Shown: positions 8,793 to 15,682 of the stretch, piece after piece
How positions within the stretch are numbered: the first letter of the stretch is position 1
Layout of the letters: every line of letters begins with the position of its first letter
Source of the DNA: Pseudomonas sp. WS 5079
Lineage (GTDB): Bacteria; Pseudomonadota; Gammaproteobacteria; Pseudomonadales; Pseudomonadaceae
Direction of reading: 5' to 3'
Length of the DNA: 64,000 nucleotides
Assembly: GCF_012985465.1 (NCBI RefSeq)
Contig: NZ_JAAQWN010000002.1
Coordinates: forward strand, 854,506-918,505
Position numbers and translations under genes: made by a program
Notes under the pieces: generated by a model
Told to the model about the DNA's origin: nothing
Seen by the model: the letters and a program-made list of their open reading frames with translations, nothing else
Database searches by the model: none

Positions 8793-9665
8793 ATGAGTGA
8801 GCCCACGCCCTACATTTTCGATGTCACCACCGCCACCTTCGACCAGGCGGTCATCGAAAACTCGTTCCACAAACCCGTGCTGGTGGATTTCTGGGCCGAA
8901 TGGTGTGCGCCGTGCAAGGCGTTGATGCCGTTGCTGGCGCAGATTGCCGAGAGTTATCAGGGCGAGTTACTGCTGGCCAAGGTCGATTGCGAAGCCGAGC
9001 AGGATATTGTCGCGCGCTTTGGCATTCGTAGCCTGCCGACCGTGGTGCTGTTCAAGGACGGCCAGCCGGTGGATGGGTTTGCCGGGGCCAAGCCCGAGTC
9101 TGAGATTCGCGCACTGCTGGAGCCCCATGTGCAGATGCCGCCACCGGCTGAGGCGGACCCGCTGGAACAGGCCCAGACGCTGTTTGCCGAAGGCCGGATC
9201 AGTGAGGCCGAGGCGGTGCTGGTGGCTTTGCTCGGTGAAGACAACACCAACGCCGCCGCGTTGATCCTTTACGCCCGCTGCCTGGCCGAGCGTGGCGAAC
9301 TGGGCGAAGCGCAGGCCGTGCTCGATGCGGTCAAGAGCGACGCGCACAAGGCGGCCCTCGCCGGCGCCAAGGCACAGATCACTTTCCTGCGCCAGGCGGC
9401 CGACCTGCCGGACACCGCTGACCTCAAGGCACGCCTGGCGCAGAACCCGCAAGACGATGAAGCGGCGTATCAACTGGCCGTGCAGCAATTGGCCCGCCAG
9501 CAATACGACGCGGCGCTGGAAGGCTTGCTGAAGTTGTTTATCCGCAACCGCAGCTACAACGAAGGCCTGCCGCACAAGACGCTGCTGCAAGTGTTCGAGT
9601 TGCTGGGCAACGACCACCCGCTGGTCACGGTGTATCGCCGCAAGTTGTTCGCCGCGCTGTACTAA
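8793..9665 (+). CDS. cnoX: thioredoxin-TPR co-chaperone (CnoX/YbbN-like)
   Basis: 290-residue protein with an N-terminal thioredoxin fold (about 8-112) and a C-terminal TPR-type helical region rich in alanine and leucine. E. coli CnoX holds unfolded or oxidised clients and hands them to GroEL and DnaK. The redox motif is WCAPC (37-41), so both cysteines are kept; E. coli CnoX has lost this pair, so a redox activity is plausible here. A cis-Pro occurs in RSLPTVVLF. The start at 8793 is chosen because upstream residues are not thioredoxin-like. Its stop overlaps the convergent next gene. Confidence 0.88.
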   Translation: MSEPTPYIFDVTTATFDQAVIENSFHKPVLVDFWAEWCAPCKALMPLLAQIAESYQGELLLAKVDCEAEQDIVARFGIRSLPTVVLFKDGQPVDGFAGAKPESEIRALLEPHVQMPPPAEADPLEQAQTLFAEGRISEAEAVLVALLGEDNTNAAALILYARCLAERGELGEAQAVLDAVKSDAHKAALAGAKAQITFLRQAADLPDTADLKARLAQNPQDDEAAYQLAVQQLARQQYDAALEGLLKLFIRNRSYNEGLPHKTLLQVFELLGNDHPLVTVYRRKLFAALY

Positions 9666-10009
9666 TCCGCGATCCAACTGTACTGCGGCGTATCCCCGCC
9701 GCTGGACACCTTCACCTTGGCGCTATGGCGCAAGCGCACTAGCAGGCGCTTGCCGGCCTGGGCGCTGCCGGCCAGCGCTTCGAGGCGATCCGACAACTCC
9801 AACCCGCTGAGTTGCCCGGCCTCGCGCAGCAGGTCCTGGGCGGCCTGCCACAGGTTTTCATCCTGATTGGCCGGCGCAGCGGCGGGCACTGCATCCGGCG
9901 CCGGCGTGGCCGTCTGCAGGTGCACGCCCAACCGCGCCCAATCGCTGTCGTCCAGTTCCAGGGTCAAGTCCACGGGCAGCTCGCCGATGGTTCCACGAAT
10001 TCGCATCAT
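9662..10009 (-). CDS. conserved hypothetical protein (PA4062-like)
   Basis: 115-residue soluble protein without signal peptide or membrane segment. The N-terminal half (RIRGTIGELPVDLTLELDDSDW) looks like a small beta domain, then comes an Ala/Pro linker, then a helix (QAAQDLLREAGQLSG). A gene of this type sits at the same place in P. aeruginosa (PA4062), divergent from the zinc operon. GGAGG precedes the ATGATG start. I do not recognise a function. It could share the regulatory region with zrgA. Confidence 0.65.
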   Translation of the reverse strand: MMRIRGTIGELPVDLTLELDDSDWARLGVHLQTATPAPDAVPAAAPANQDENLWQAAQDLLREAGQLSGLELSDRLEALAGSAQAGKRLLVRLRHSAKVKVSSGGDTPQYSWIAD

Positions 10010-10094
10010 TGCTCGTCCTCCAGCACTTTTCTGACGAGCATGCTCCCACGCGTCTTGCGCAACGCCAAGCAGAGGGTCAAACTCTCGGCACTTT

Positions 10095-10117
10095 TGTTAT
10101 AAGATCACATAACAAAA
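10095..10117 (+). promoter_or_regulatory. candidate Zur operator upstream of zrgA
   Basis: The 15-mer TGTTATAAGATCACA (10095-10109) matches the gammaproteobacterial Zur box TGTTATAnTATAACA at most positions and closely resembles the site I recall at E. coli znuC. It is embedded in a larger inverted repeat, TTTTGTTAT (10092-10100) with ATAACAAAA (10109-10117). It ends 28 bases before the zrgA start and lies in the divergent gap, so repression of zrgA by zinc-bound Zur is expected. Assignment is by motif only. Confidence 0.62.
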
Positions 10118-10144
10118 TCTTCATTCACGCCCTGGAGTCTCCCT

Positions 10145-10738
10145 ATGCGCCGCCTGTTGCTCGCTTTGCCGTTTGCCCTGTTGCCACTGGCCGCCCAGGC
10201 CGCCGACGAACATAACCACGATCATGACCATGAACATGGCAGCCTGGACGCCCACGAACACGGCGTTGGCCGCCTGAATGCGGTGCTGGACGGCAAGGCG
10301 CTGGAACTGGAGCTGGAAAGCCCGGCGATGAACCTGGTGGGTTTCGAACACCTGGCCACCACCAACGCCGACAAAGCCAAGGTCGCCGCCGCCCGCAAGC
10401 AGTTGGAACAACCGCTGGTGCTGTTCAGCCTGCCCAAGGCTGCCGGTTGCGTGGTCAGCACCCAGGAGCTGGAAAGCCCGCTGTTTGGCGACAAGCCAGA
10501 CGATGATCATGACCACGCCACCGATGGCAAAGGCGCGGCCGCCCATGACCACGATCACAGTGAAATCCACGCTCACTACCAGTTCACCTGCGCCAACCCC
10601 ACTGCGCTGAAAAATCTCGACCTGGCGAACATCTTCAAGACCTTCCCCGCCACCCAGAAAATTCAGGTACAACTGATCGGCCCAAGCGGCCAGCAGGGTG
10701 TTGAAGCAACGGCGGCTGCCGCGACCCTGAAATTCTGA
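10145..10738 (+). CDS. zrgA: ZrgA-family zinc-uptake periplasmic protein (DUF2796)
   Basis: 197-residue exported protein with signal peptide 1-20 (cleavage after AQA). Three histidine-rich clusters are visible: HNHDHDHEHG near the new N-terminus, DDDHDHATD mid-protein, and HDHDHSEIHAHY later. They are likely zinc ligands. Vibrio ZrgA belongs to a zinc uptake system, and the P. aeruginosa homologue PA4063 belongs to a zinc-starvation operon. It leads the ABC genes, after a 135-base gap that holds a REPIN. Confidence 0.87.
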   Translation: MRRLLLALPFALLPLAAQAADEHNHDHDHEHGSLDAHEHGVGRLNAVLDGKALELELESPAMNLVGFEHLATTNADKAKVAAARKQLEQPLVLFSLPKAAGCVVSTQELESPLFGDKPDDDHDHATDGKGAAAHDHDHSEIHAHYQFTCANPTALKNLDLANIFKTFPATQKIQVQLIGPSGQQGVEATAAAATLKF

Positions 10739-10752
10739 CCCCACACGGTTGA

Positions 10753-10839
10753 TGTAGGAGCTGGCTTGCCTGCGATGGCATCGACGTGGTGTCACTGATA
10801 CACCGCGTCGGCTGCATCGCAGGCAAGCCAGCGCCCACA
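10753..10839. repeat. REPIN (paired REP palindromes) between zrgA and the ABC ATPase gene
   Basis: The left arm TGTAGGAGCTGGCTTGCCTG and the right arm, read in reverse complement, share GCTGGCTTGCCTGCGAT. A short GTGGTGTC/GACACCGC-like hairpin occupies the loop. This is the classic Pseudomonas REPIN design. It can form a long hairpin in the transcript and may reduce or decouple expression of the downstream genes from zrgA. Confidence 0.85.
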
Positions 10840-10873
10840 GGTGACCGCGCTCTGCAGGTGATATTGAGTTCCC

Positions 10874-11584
10874 ATGACCCAAGCACTGATCGAACTGTCC
10901 GACCTGGGCTTTAACTGGCCCGGTCACCCGCAGTTGCTGGACATCCCGGCGTTTCGCCTGGAGCCGGGGGAAACCCTGTTCCTCAAGGGCCCCAGCGGCA
11001 GCGGCAAAACCACCTTGCTCGGCCTGCTGGGCGGGGTGCAGACACCCAGCCGTGGCAGCATCCGCCTGCTGGGCCAGGAGTTGACCGACTTGTCGGCCGG
11101 CGCCCGTGATCGGTTTCGGGTCGACCACACCGGCTATATCTTCCAGCAGTTCAACCTGCTGCCGTTTCTCTCGGTCCGCGAGAACGTCGAACTGCCTTGC
11201 CACTTCTCCAAGCTGCGCGCGCAGCGGGCGATCCAGCGCCATGGCAGTGTCGACCAGGCCGCCGCGACCCTGCTCGCACACCTGGGTCTCAAGGACCCGG
11301 ACTTGCTCGGGCGCCGCGCCGATGCGCTGTCGATCGGCCAGCAACAACGGGTGGCCGCCGCCCGGGCATTGATCGGCCAGCCGGAACTGGTGATCGCCGA
11401 CGAACCGACCTCGGCCCTGGACCACGACGCCCGGGAAGCCTTCCTTCAACTGTTGTTCGCCGAATGCCGCGAGGCGGGCGCCAGCCTGTTGTTCGTCAGC
11501 CATGACCAGAGCCTGGCTTCGCTGTTCGACCGCAACCTGTCGCTGGCCGAGCTCAATCGCGCCGCCACGCCGCTCGAGGTTTGA
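10874..11584 (+). CDS. ABC transporter ATP-binding protein, LolD/MacB type (zinc locus)
   Basis: 236-residue nucleotide-binding subunit. Walker A is GPSGSGKTT (39-47), the Q-loop is in YIFQQFNLLPF, the signature is LSIGQQQRV, Walker B is LVIADEPTSALD and the H-loop is FVSHDQ. The signature has Ile where LSGGQ is usual. The closest families are MacB/LolD, whose members mechanically drive periplasmic or outer-membrane processes rather than classical uptake. It ends one base before the permease start and corresponds to PA4064. Regulation is probably through the Zur-like site ahead of zrgA. Confidence 0.85.
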   Translation: MTQALIELSDLGFNWPGHPQLLDIPAFRLEPGETLFLKGPSGSGKTTLLGLLGGVQTPSRGSIRLLGQELTDLSAGARDRFRVDHTGYIFQQFNLLPFLSVRENVELPCHFSKLRAQRAIQRHGSVDQAAATLLAHLGLKDPDLLGRRADALSIGQQQRVAAARALIGQPELVIADEPTSALDHDAREAFLQLLFAECREAGASLLFVSHDQSLASLFDRNLSLAELNRAATPLEV

Positions 11585-11585
11585 G

Positions 11586-12851
11586 ATGTATTTGTTCCGT
11601 CTAGCCATGGCCAGCCTGGCAAACCGCCGCTTTACCGCGATCCTCACCGCCTTCGCCATCGCCCTGTCGGTGTGCCTGTTGTTGGCGGTAGAGCGCGTGC
11701 GTACCGAGGCCCGCGCCAGCTTTGCCAGCACCATCAGCGGCACCGACCTGATCGTCGGCGCCCGTTCCGGCTCGGTCAACCTGCTGTTGTACTCGGTATT
11801 TCGCATTGGCAACGCCACCAACAACATCCGCTGGGACAGCTTCGAGCACTTTGCCGCCAGCCCGCAGGTGAAATGGGCGATCCCCATGTCCCTCGGCGAC
11901 TCCCATCGCGGCTACCGGGTGATGGGCACCACTCGGGCCTACTTCGAGCATTACCAGTACGGCCGCAAGCAAAACCTGCAATTGGCCAGTGGCCGCGCGT
12001 TTGATACCGACCCGTTTGAAGTGGTGCTCGGCGCCGAAGTGGCCGACGCCCTGCACTACACGCTCGGAGACAAGCTGGTGCTGGCCCACGGCGTGGCGGT
12101 GGTCAGCCTGGTCAAGCACGATGACAAGCCGTTCACCGTGGTCGGTATCCTGCAACGCACCGGCACCCCGGTGGACCGCACGCTGCACATCAGCCTCGGC
12201 GGCATGGAGGCGATCCACATCGACTGGCACAACGGCGTGCCGGCCCAGGGCAAGGGCCGGATCAGTGCCGACCAGGCGCGTAACATGGACCTCACGCCGC
12301 AAGCCATCACCGCGTTTATGCTGGGGCTGAACAACAAGATTTCGACCTTTGCCCTGCAACGGCAGATCAACGAATTCCGTGGCGAGCCGATGCTGGCGAT
12401 CCTCCCCGGCGTGGCCCTGCAAGAGCTGTGGAGCATGATGGGCACCGCCGAAAAAGCGCTGTTCGTGATCTCGCTGTTTGTCGTGCTGACCGGGTTGATC
12501 GGCATGCTCACCGCAATCCTCACCAGCCTCAACGAGCGCCGCCGGGAAATGGCGATCCTGCGCTCAGTGGGCGCACGGCCGTGGCACATTGCGAGCCTGC
12601 TGGTTTTCGAGGCGTTCGCCCTGGCACTGGCCGGAGTGGTCGCGGGGGTCGGCCTGCTGTATGTGTGCATCGCCGCGTCCCGTGGCTATTTGCAGGCCAC
12701 TTACGGCCTGGACCTGCCGCTGGCGCTGCCCAGCCCGTATGAATGGACGCTGCTCGCCGGTATCCTGGCCGCTGCCCTGCTGATGGGCAGCGTGCCGGCC
12801 TGGCGCGCCTATCGCCAATCGTTGGCCGATGGTCTGTCGATCCGTTTATGA
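11586..12851 (+). CDS. FtsX/MacB-type ABC permease (zinc locus)
   Basis: 421-residue permease. A first membrane helix at about 16-36 is followed by a large periplasmic MacB-like domain, and three helices follow near 295-320, 345-372 and 385-408. LNERRREMAILRSVGARPWHI is the typical FtsX coupling helix. The start at 11586 was chosen because homology begins MYLFRLAMASLANRR and the upstream frame overlaps the ATPase gene. It should form a type VII mechanotransmission complex with that ATPase. It corresponds to PA4065. Confidence 0.86.
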   Translation: MYLFRLAMASLANRRFTAILTAFAIALSVCLLLAVERVRTEARASFASTISGTDLIVGARSGSVNLLLYSVFRIGNATNNIRWDSFEHFAASPQVKWAIPMSLGDSHRGYRVMGTTRAYFEHYQYGRKQNLQLASGRAFDTDPFEVVLGAEVADALHYTLGDKLVLAHGVAVVSLVKHDDKPFTVVGILQRTGTPVDRTLHISLGGMEAIHIDWHNGVPAQGKGRISADQARNMDLTPQAITAFMLGLNNKISTFALQRQINEFRGEPMLAILPGVALQELWSMMGTAEKALFVISLFVVLTGLIGMLTAILTSLNERRREMAILRSVGARPWHIASLLVFEAFALALAGVVAGVGLLYVCIAASRGYLQATYGLDLPLALPSPYEWTLLAGILAAALLMGSVPAWRAYRQSLADGLSIRL

Positions 12852-12862
12852 GGAAGGCTTTG

Positions 12863-13381
12863 ATGCGCCGTGCCCTGCTTGCGCTGTTATTGATGGCGGC
12901 CCTGCCCGCCTGGGCCGAGGCGCCCCGGGACTTGTCGTGGCAAGAAATGATTCCGCCGGATGCGCCGGTGGAAGTGCCGAATATGACGCCGCTGCACGAC
13001 CTGTCGAACATGGCCGACGCCCTGTCGGCGGAAGCCGCGCCAGCGGCCAGGCAGGACTTGCCCAATGCGCCAGTGGTGGCCACGCTGAACGGCCAGCATA
13101 TCCGCCTGCCGGGTTATATCGTGCCGCTGGAGGTCAGCGAGGCAGGCCGCACCACCGAGTTCCTGCTGGTACCGTACTTCGGCGCCTGCATCCATGTGCC
13201 GCCACCGCCGTCGAACCAGATCGTGCATGTGCGCAGCGAGATCGGCGTGAAGCTGGAAGAGCTGTACCAGCCGTACTGGATCGAAGGGCAGATGCAGGTC
13301 AAGCCGTCCACCAGCGAATTGGCAGATGCTGGCTATCAGATGGAGGCCGAGAAGATCTACATCTATGAGTTGCCGGAATAG
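12863..13381 (+). CDS. DUF3299 exported protein (zinc locus)
   Basis: 172-residue protein with signal peptide MRRALLALLLMAALPAWAEA. The body contains the DUF3299 hallmark LPGYIVPLE, then LLVPYFGACIHVPPPPSNQI with a conserved Cys-His. AGGAAGG five bases upstream supports the start at 12863. An alternative ATG at 12848 overlaps the permease stop. It is the last gene of the zinc locus and corresponds to PA4066. The invariant Cys/His suggests metal binding, but the role is unknown. Confidence 0.8.
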   Translation: MRRALLALLLMAALPAWAEAPRDLSWQEMIPPDAPVEVPNMTPLHDLSNMADALSAEAAPAARQDLPNAPVVATLNGQHIRLPGYIVPLEVSEAGRTTEFLLVPYFGACIHVPPPPSNQIVHVRSEIGVKLEELYQPYWIEGQMQVKPSTSELADAGYQMEAEKIYIYELPE

Positions 13382-13406
13382 CACCACCAATCAAATGTGG
13401 GGCTTG

Positions 13407-13510
13407 TGTGGGAACGGGCTTGTCGGGTCGCCGCATCGCCGCGGTGGCGGTGGGTCAGCGACAAATGCAGCGACTGACAGTCTGCAATCGCGGGCAAGCC
13501 CGCGCCCACA
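13407..13510. repeat. REPIN downstream of the zinc locus
   Basis: The left arm TGTGGGAACGGGCTTGTCGG and the right arm GCAATCGCGGGCAAGCCCGC, followed by GCCCACA, form an imperfect inverted repeat with a GC-rich loop. It belongs to a different arm subtype (GGGCTTG) from the GGCTTGCCTGC type at 10753 and 14370. It probably also helps end transcription of the zinc operon before oprG. Confidence 0.8.
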
Positions 13511-13548
13511 CTGTTGATTGGCGGCGGACTTGGCTGATCACCGTTTCA

Positions 13549-13562
13549 TTGAGCTGAGTCAA
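13549..13562 (+). promoter_or_regulatory. Anr/FNR-type box of oprG
   Basis: TTGAGCTGAGTCAA is a 14-base match to the Anr/FNR pattern TTGAT-N4-ATCAA, with both TTGA and TCAA half-sites exact. A -10-like TACCAT lies at 13584-13589, so a start near 13597 would place the box centre at about -41.5, the class II activator position. P. aeruginosa oprG is reported to be Anr-dependent. Confidence 0.7.
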
Positions 13563-13627
13563 AAGCCCCGCCGCAGCGATCTTTACCATTGGACACAGCC
13601 AACTAAAAACGTCCTTTGGAGCCACCC

Positions 13628-14326
13628 ATGCACAAGTCACTGCTCAGCGCTTCCCTCTTCGCGCTTGCACTCGCCGCCCCTCTCGCCCACGCCCACGAAG
13701 CTGGCGACATCCTCGTTCGCGCCGGTGCCATCACCGTTAACCCAAAGGCCGACAGCGGCAGTGTCAAGGTTGACCAGGGTCCATTGGCCGGCACCAACCT
13801 GGGCGGCAAGGCGACCATGAGCAGCGACACGCAACTGGGCCTCAACTTCGCCTACATGCTGACCAACCACGTCGGTATCGAGCTGCTGGCGGCCACGCCG
13901 TTCGAGCATGATGTGAAGATCAAGAACACCGCCCTCGGCGCCGCCAACGGCAAGCTCGGTACCCTCAAGCACCTGCCGCCAACCCTGAGCGTCGTGTACT
14001 ACCCGCTGGACAGCAAGTCGGCGTTCCAGCCCTACGTCGGTGCCGGTATCAACTACACCTGGATCTATGACGAACACGTCGGCAGCCGCGCCCAGGGCGA
14101 AGGCTTCAGCAACTTCAAGGCCGAGAACTCCTGGGGTTGGGCCGCGCAGATCGGTGCGGACTACATGATCAACGACAAGTGGATGATCAACGGCCAGGTG
14201 CGCTACATCGACATCAGCACCAAAGCCACCGTGGACAACAACGCCCTGGCGGCGGGTACTCGTGCCAAGGTCAATGTGGACGTGGATCCAATGGTCTACA
14301 TGGTCGGTATCGGCTACAAGTTCTAA
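13628..14326 (+). CDS. oprG: outer-membrane porin OprG (OmpW family)
   Basis: 232-residue eight-stranded beta-barrel of the OmpW family, thought to let small hydrophobic or amphipathic molecules cross the outer membrane. Signal peptide 1-22 ends LAHA. The mature protein shows the family pattern GDILVRAGAITVNP near the N-terminus and a terminal aromatic, GIGYKF. The start at 13628 follows GGAG and is the only one that gives a proper signal peptide. It stands alone, downstream of the Anr-type box, so induction under low oxygen is expected. Confidence 0.93.
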   Translation: MHKSLLSASLFALALAAPLAHAHEAGDILVRAGAITVNPKADSGSVKVDQGPLAGTNLGGKATMSSDTQLGLNFAYMLTNHVGIELLAATPFEHDVKIKNTALGAANGKLGTLKHLPPTLSVVYYPLDSKSAFQPYVGAGINYTWIYDEHVGSRAQGEGFSNFKAENSWGWAAQIGADYMINDKWMINGQVRYIDISTKATVDNNALAAGTRAKVNVDVDPMVYMVGIGYKF

Positions 14327-14347
14327 ACCCGGCTTAATAAACGCCAC

Positions 14348-14481
14348 AAAAAATGTGGGAGCTGGCTTGTGTAGGAGCTGGCTTGCCTGCGATAGCATCG
14401 CCTCGGTGTCTTTGATAGACCGAGGTGTCTGCATCGCAGGCAAGCCAGCTCCTACATAAGCCGAGCTTCCACATTTTTTTT
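14348..14481. repeat. REPIN nested within a terminator-like hairpin
   Basis: The outer arms are A-run plus TGTGGGAGCTGGCTT (to 14368) and AAGCCGAGCTTCCACA plus T-run (from 14458). They pair and look like a bidirectional terminator between oprG and the convergent epimerase-like gene. Inside them, 14370-14456 is a perfect-arm REPIN (GTAGGAGCTGGCTTGCCTGC and its complement) with a third small hairpin, CCTCGGT/ACCGAGG, in its loop. Three hairpins are thus nested. Confidence 0.82.
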
Positions 14482-14493
14482 GCGTTCTGTCAG

Positions 14494-15378
14494 CTAGTGA
14501 TGCCGGTAGAAGCGGTCCAGCAACGCCGGCAGCCCCGCACGCCACGCCCGTGGCTTGATGCCGAATGTATGCAGGATCTTCTTGCAGGCCAGCACTGCGT
14601 GTTGCGGTTCGTCGGCGGCATCTGGCCGCGCGGCGTGGGCCTGGGCGGTCGGTGCTTCGACCGCCAGCGCATGGAAGTTACGCGCTTCGGTGAGGATCGC
14701 CTGGCCCAGGGCCACAGGGGTGGTCGCCTCTTGCCCCGCGTAATGGTAGGTGCCCCACAGCGGCGCCGCACAATCGAGCTGCTTGAGCACCGAGATAATC
14801 ACCCGTGCCGCATCGTCTACCGGCGTCGGGTTGCCCCGTCGATCGTCGGCCAACAACAACTCCTCGGGTTTCTCGGCACGCGCCAGGAAACGCCCGAGCG
14901 CGCCGTCGACACTGTCATCGAGCAACCAGCCAAAGCGCAGCAGCACATGTTGCGGGCAGGTCGCGCGTACGCTTTGCTCAATGCGCCACAACGCCTGGCC
15001 GCGCAGGCCCAGGGGCACGGGTTCGTCTTTTTCGCTGTAGGCGGTGGCGCGCGAGCCATCGAACACCCGATAGCTGGACGGTTGCAGCAGGGTGATGTTG
15101 TGGTGCTGGCACAGTTCCGCCAGGCGCTCGACAGCAGATTCCTGCCCGGCCAGGCGCGCCTCGTTCACGCTTTCGGCCTGGAACCAGTCGAAATAGTAGG
15201 CGAGATTGATCAAGGCATCGGGACGGGTGTCGTCGAGCAATTGGGTAAGGCTGGCGGCATCCCAGCCGTCTTGTGGCGGGCGCGGGGCGAGGAAACCGAT
15301 ATCTTCCTCTGCACCGAGGCGAATCAGCGCCTGCCCGAGGGCATTCCCGCCGCCCAGTAACATAAGGCGCATTCGCAT
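14494..15378 (-). CDS. RmlD-like SDR-fold protein lacking catalytic Tyr/Lys
   Basis: 294-residue extended-SDR protein. A Rossmann start LLGGGNALGQ (8-16), LINLAYYFDW and SSYRVFDG (101-108) follow the order of dTDP-4-dehydrorhamnose reductases. Where RmlD has the active-site YGxxK after the YxExDxPxP motif, this protein has RGQAL (126-130), so Tyr is Arg and Lys is Leu. It is therefore unlikely to be a normal reductase or epimerase. It may bind nucleotide or have a structural role. The same neighbour follows oprG in P. aeruginosa (PA4068). Confidence 0.78.
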   Translation of the reverse strand: MRMRLMLLGGGNALGQALIRLGAEEDIGFLAPRPPQDGWDAASLTQLLDDTRPDALINLAYYFDWFQAESVNEARLAGQESAVERLAELCQHHNITLLQPSSYRVFDGSRATAYSEKDEPVPLGLRGQALWRIEQSVRATCPQHVLLRFGWLLDDSVDGALGRFLARAEKPEELLLADDRRGNPTPVDDAARVIISVLKQLDCAAPLWGTYHYAGQEATTPVALGQAILTEARNFHALAVEAPTAQAHAARPDAADEPQHAVLACKKILHTFGIKPRAWRAGLPALLDRFYRHH

Positions 15379-15682
15379 AGATTGAGCAGGCCCGGTCTGT
15401 TTGGAACGATGGCTATTATCGACAGGCGTTGATGCCGTGCCGTTAGTATTTGCCAGAATCGTTGCATTTTGCGGGTTTGTAGCGCAACCGTCACTTACTA
15501 AGTGGCGTTGAGTGGCGCTGCTTCCTCTTCAATCTGTGGCACGCGCTGCGCGATTGACGGCACAAGGCTCAGGCGCCTTCAGAGGGAGTGCCGTTGGTAG
15601 GATCGTCGAAACTTTCGCGCTAGCACCACAGTCAGCCGTTAACGAACGGAGGCCACTGCCCCGCCAACCCACGGGAGCCACC
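15379..15682. other. 304-base non-coding gap with two inverted repeats
   Basis: No supported gene. It contains an odd palindrome CACTTACTAAGTG (15492-15504) followed by two direct copies of AGTGGCG, and a two-tier hairpin with ACGGCAC/GTGCCGT outer arms (15557-15594) and AAGGC/GCCTT inside. It must hold the promoters of both divergent genes; I could not place a convincing -35/-10 pair. Confidence 0.55.
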
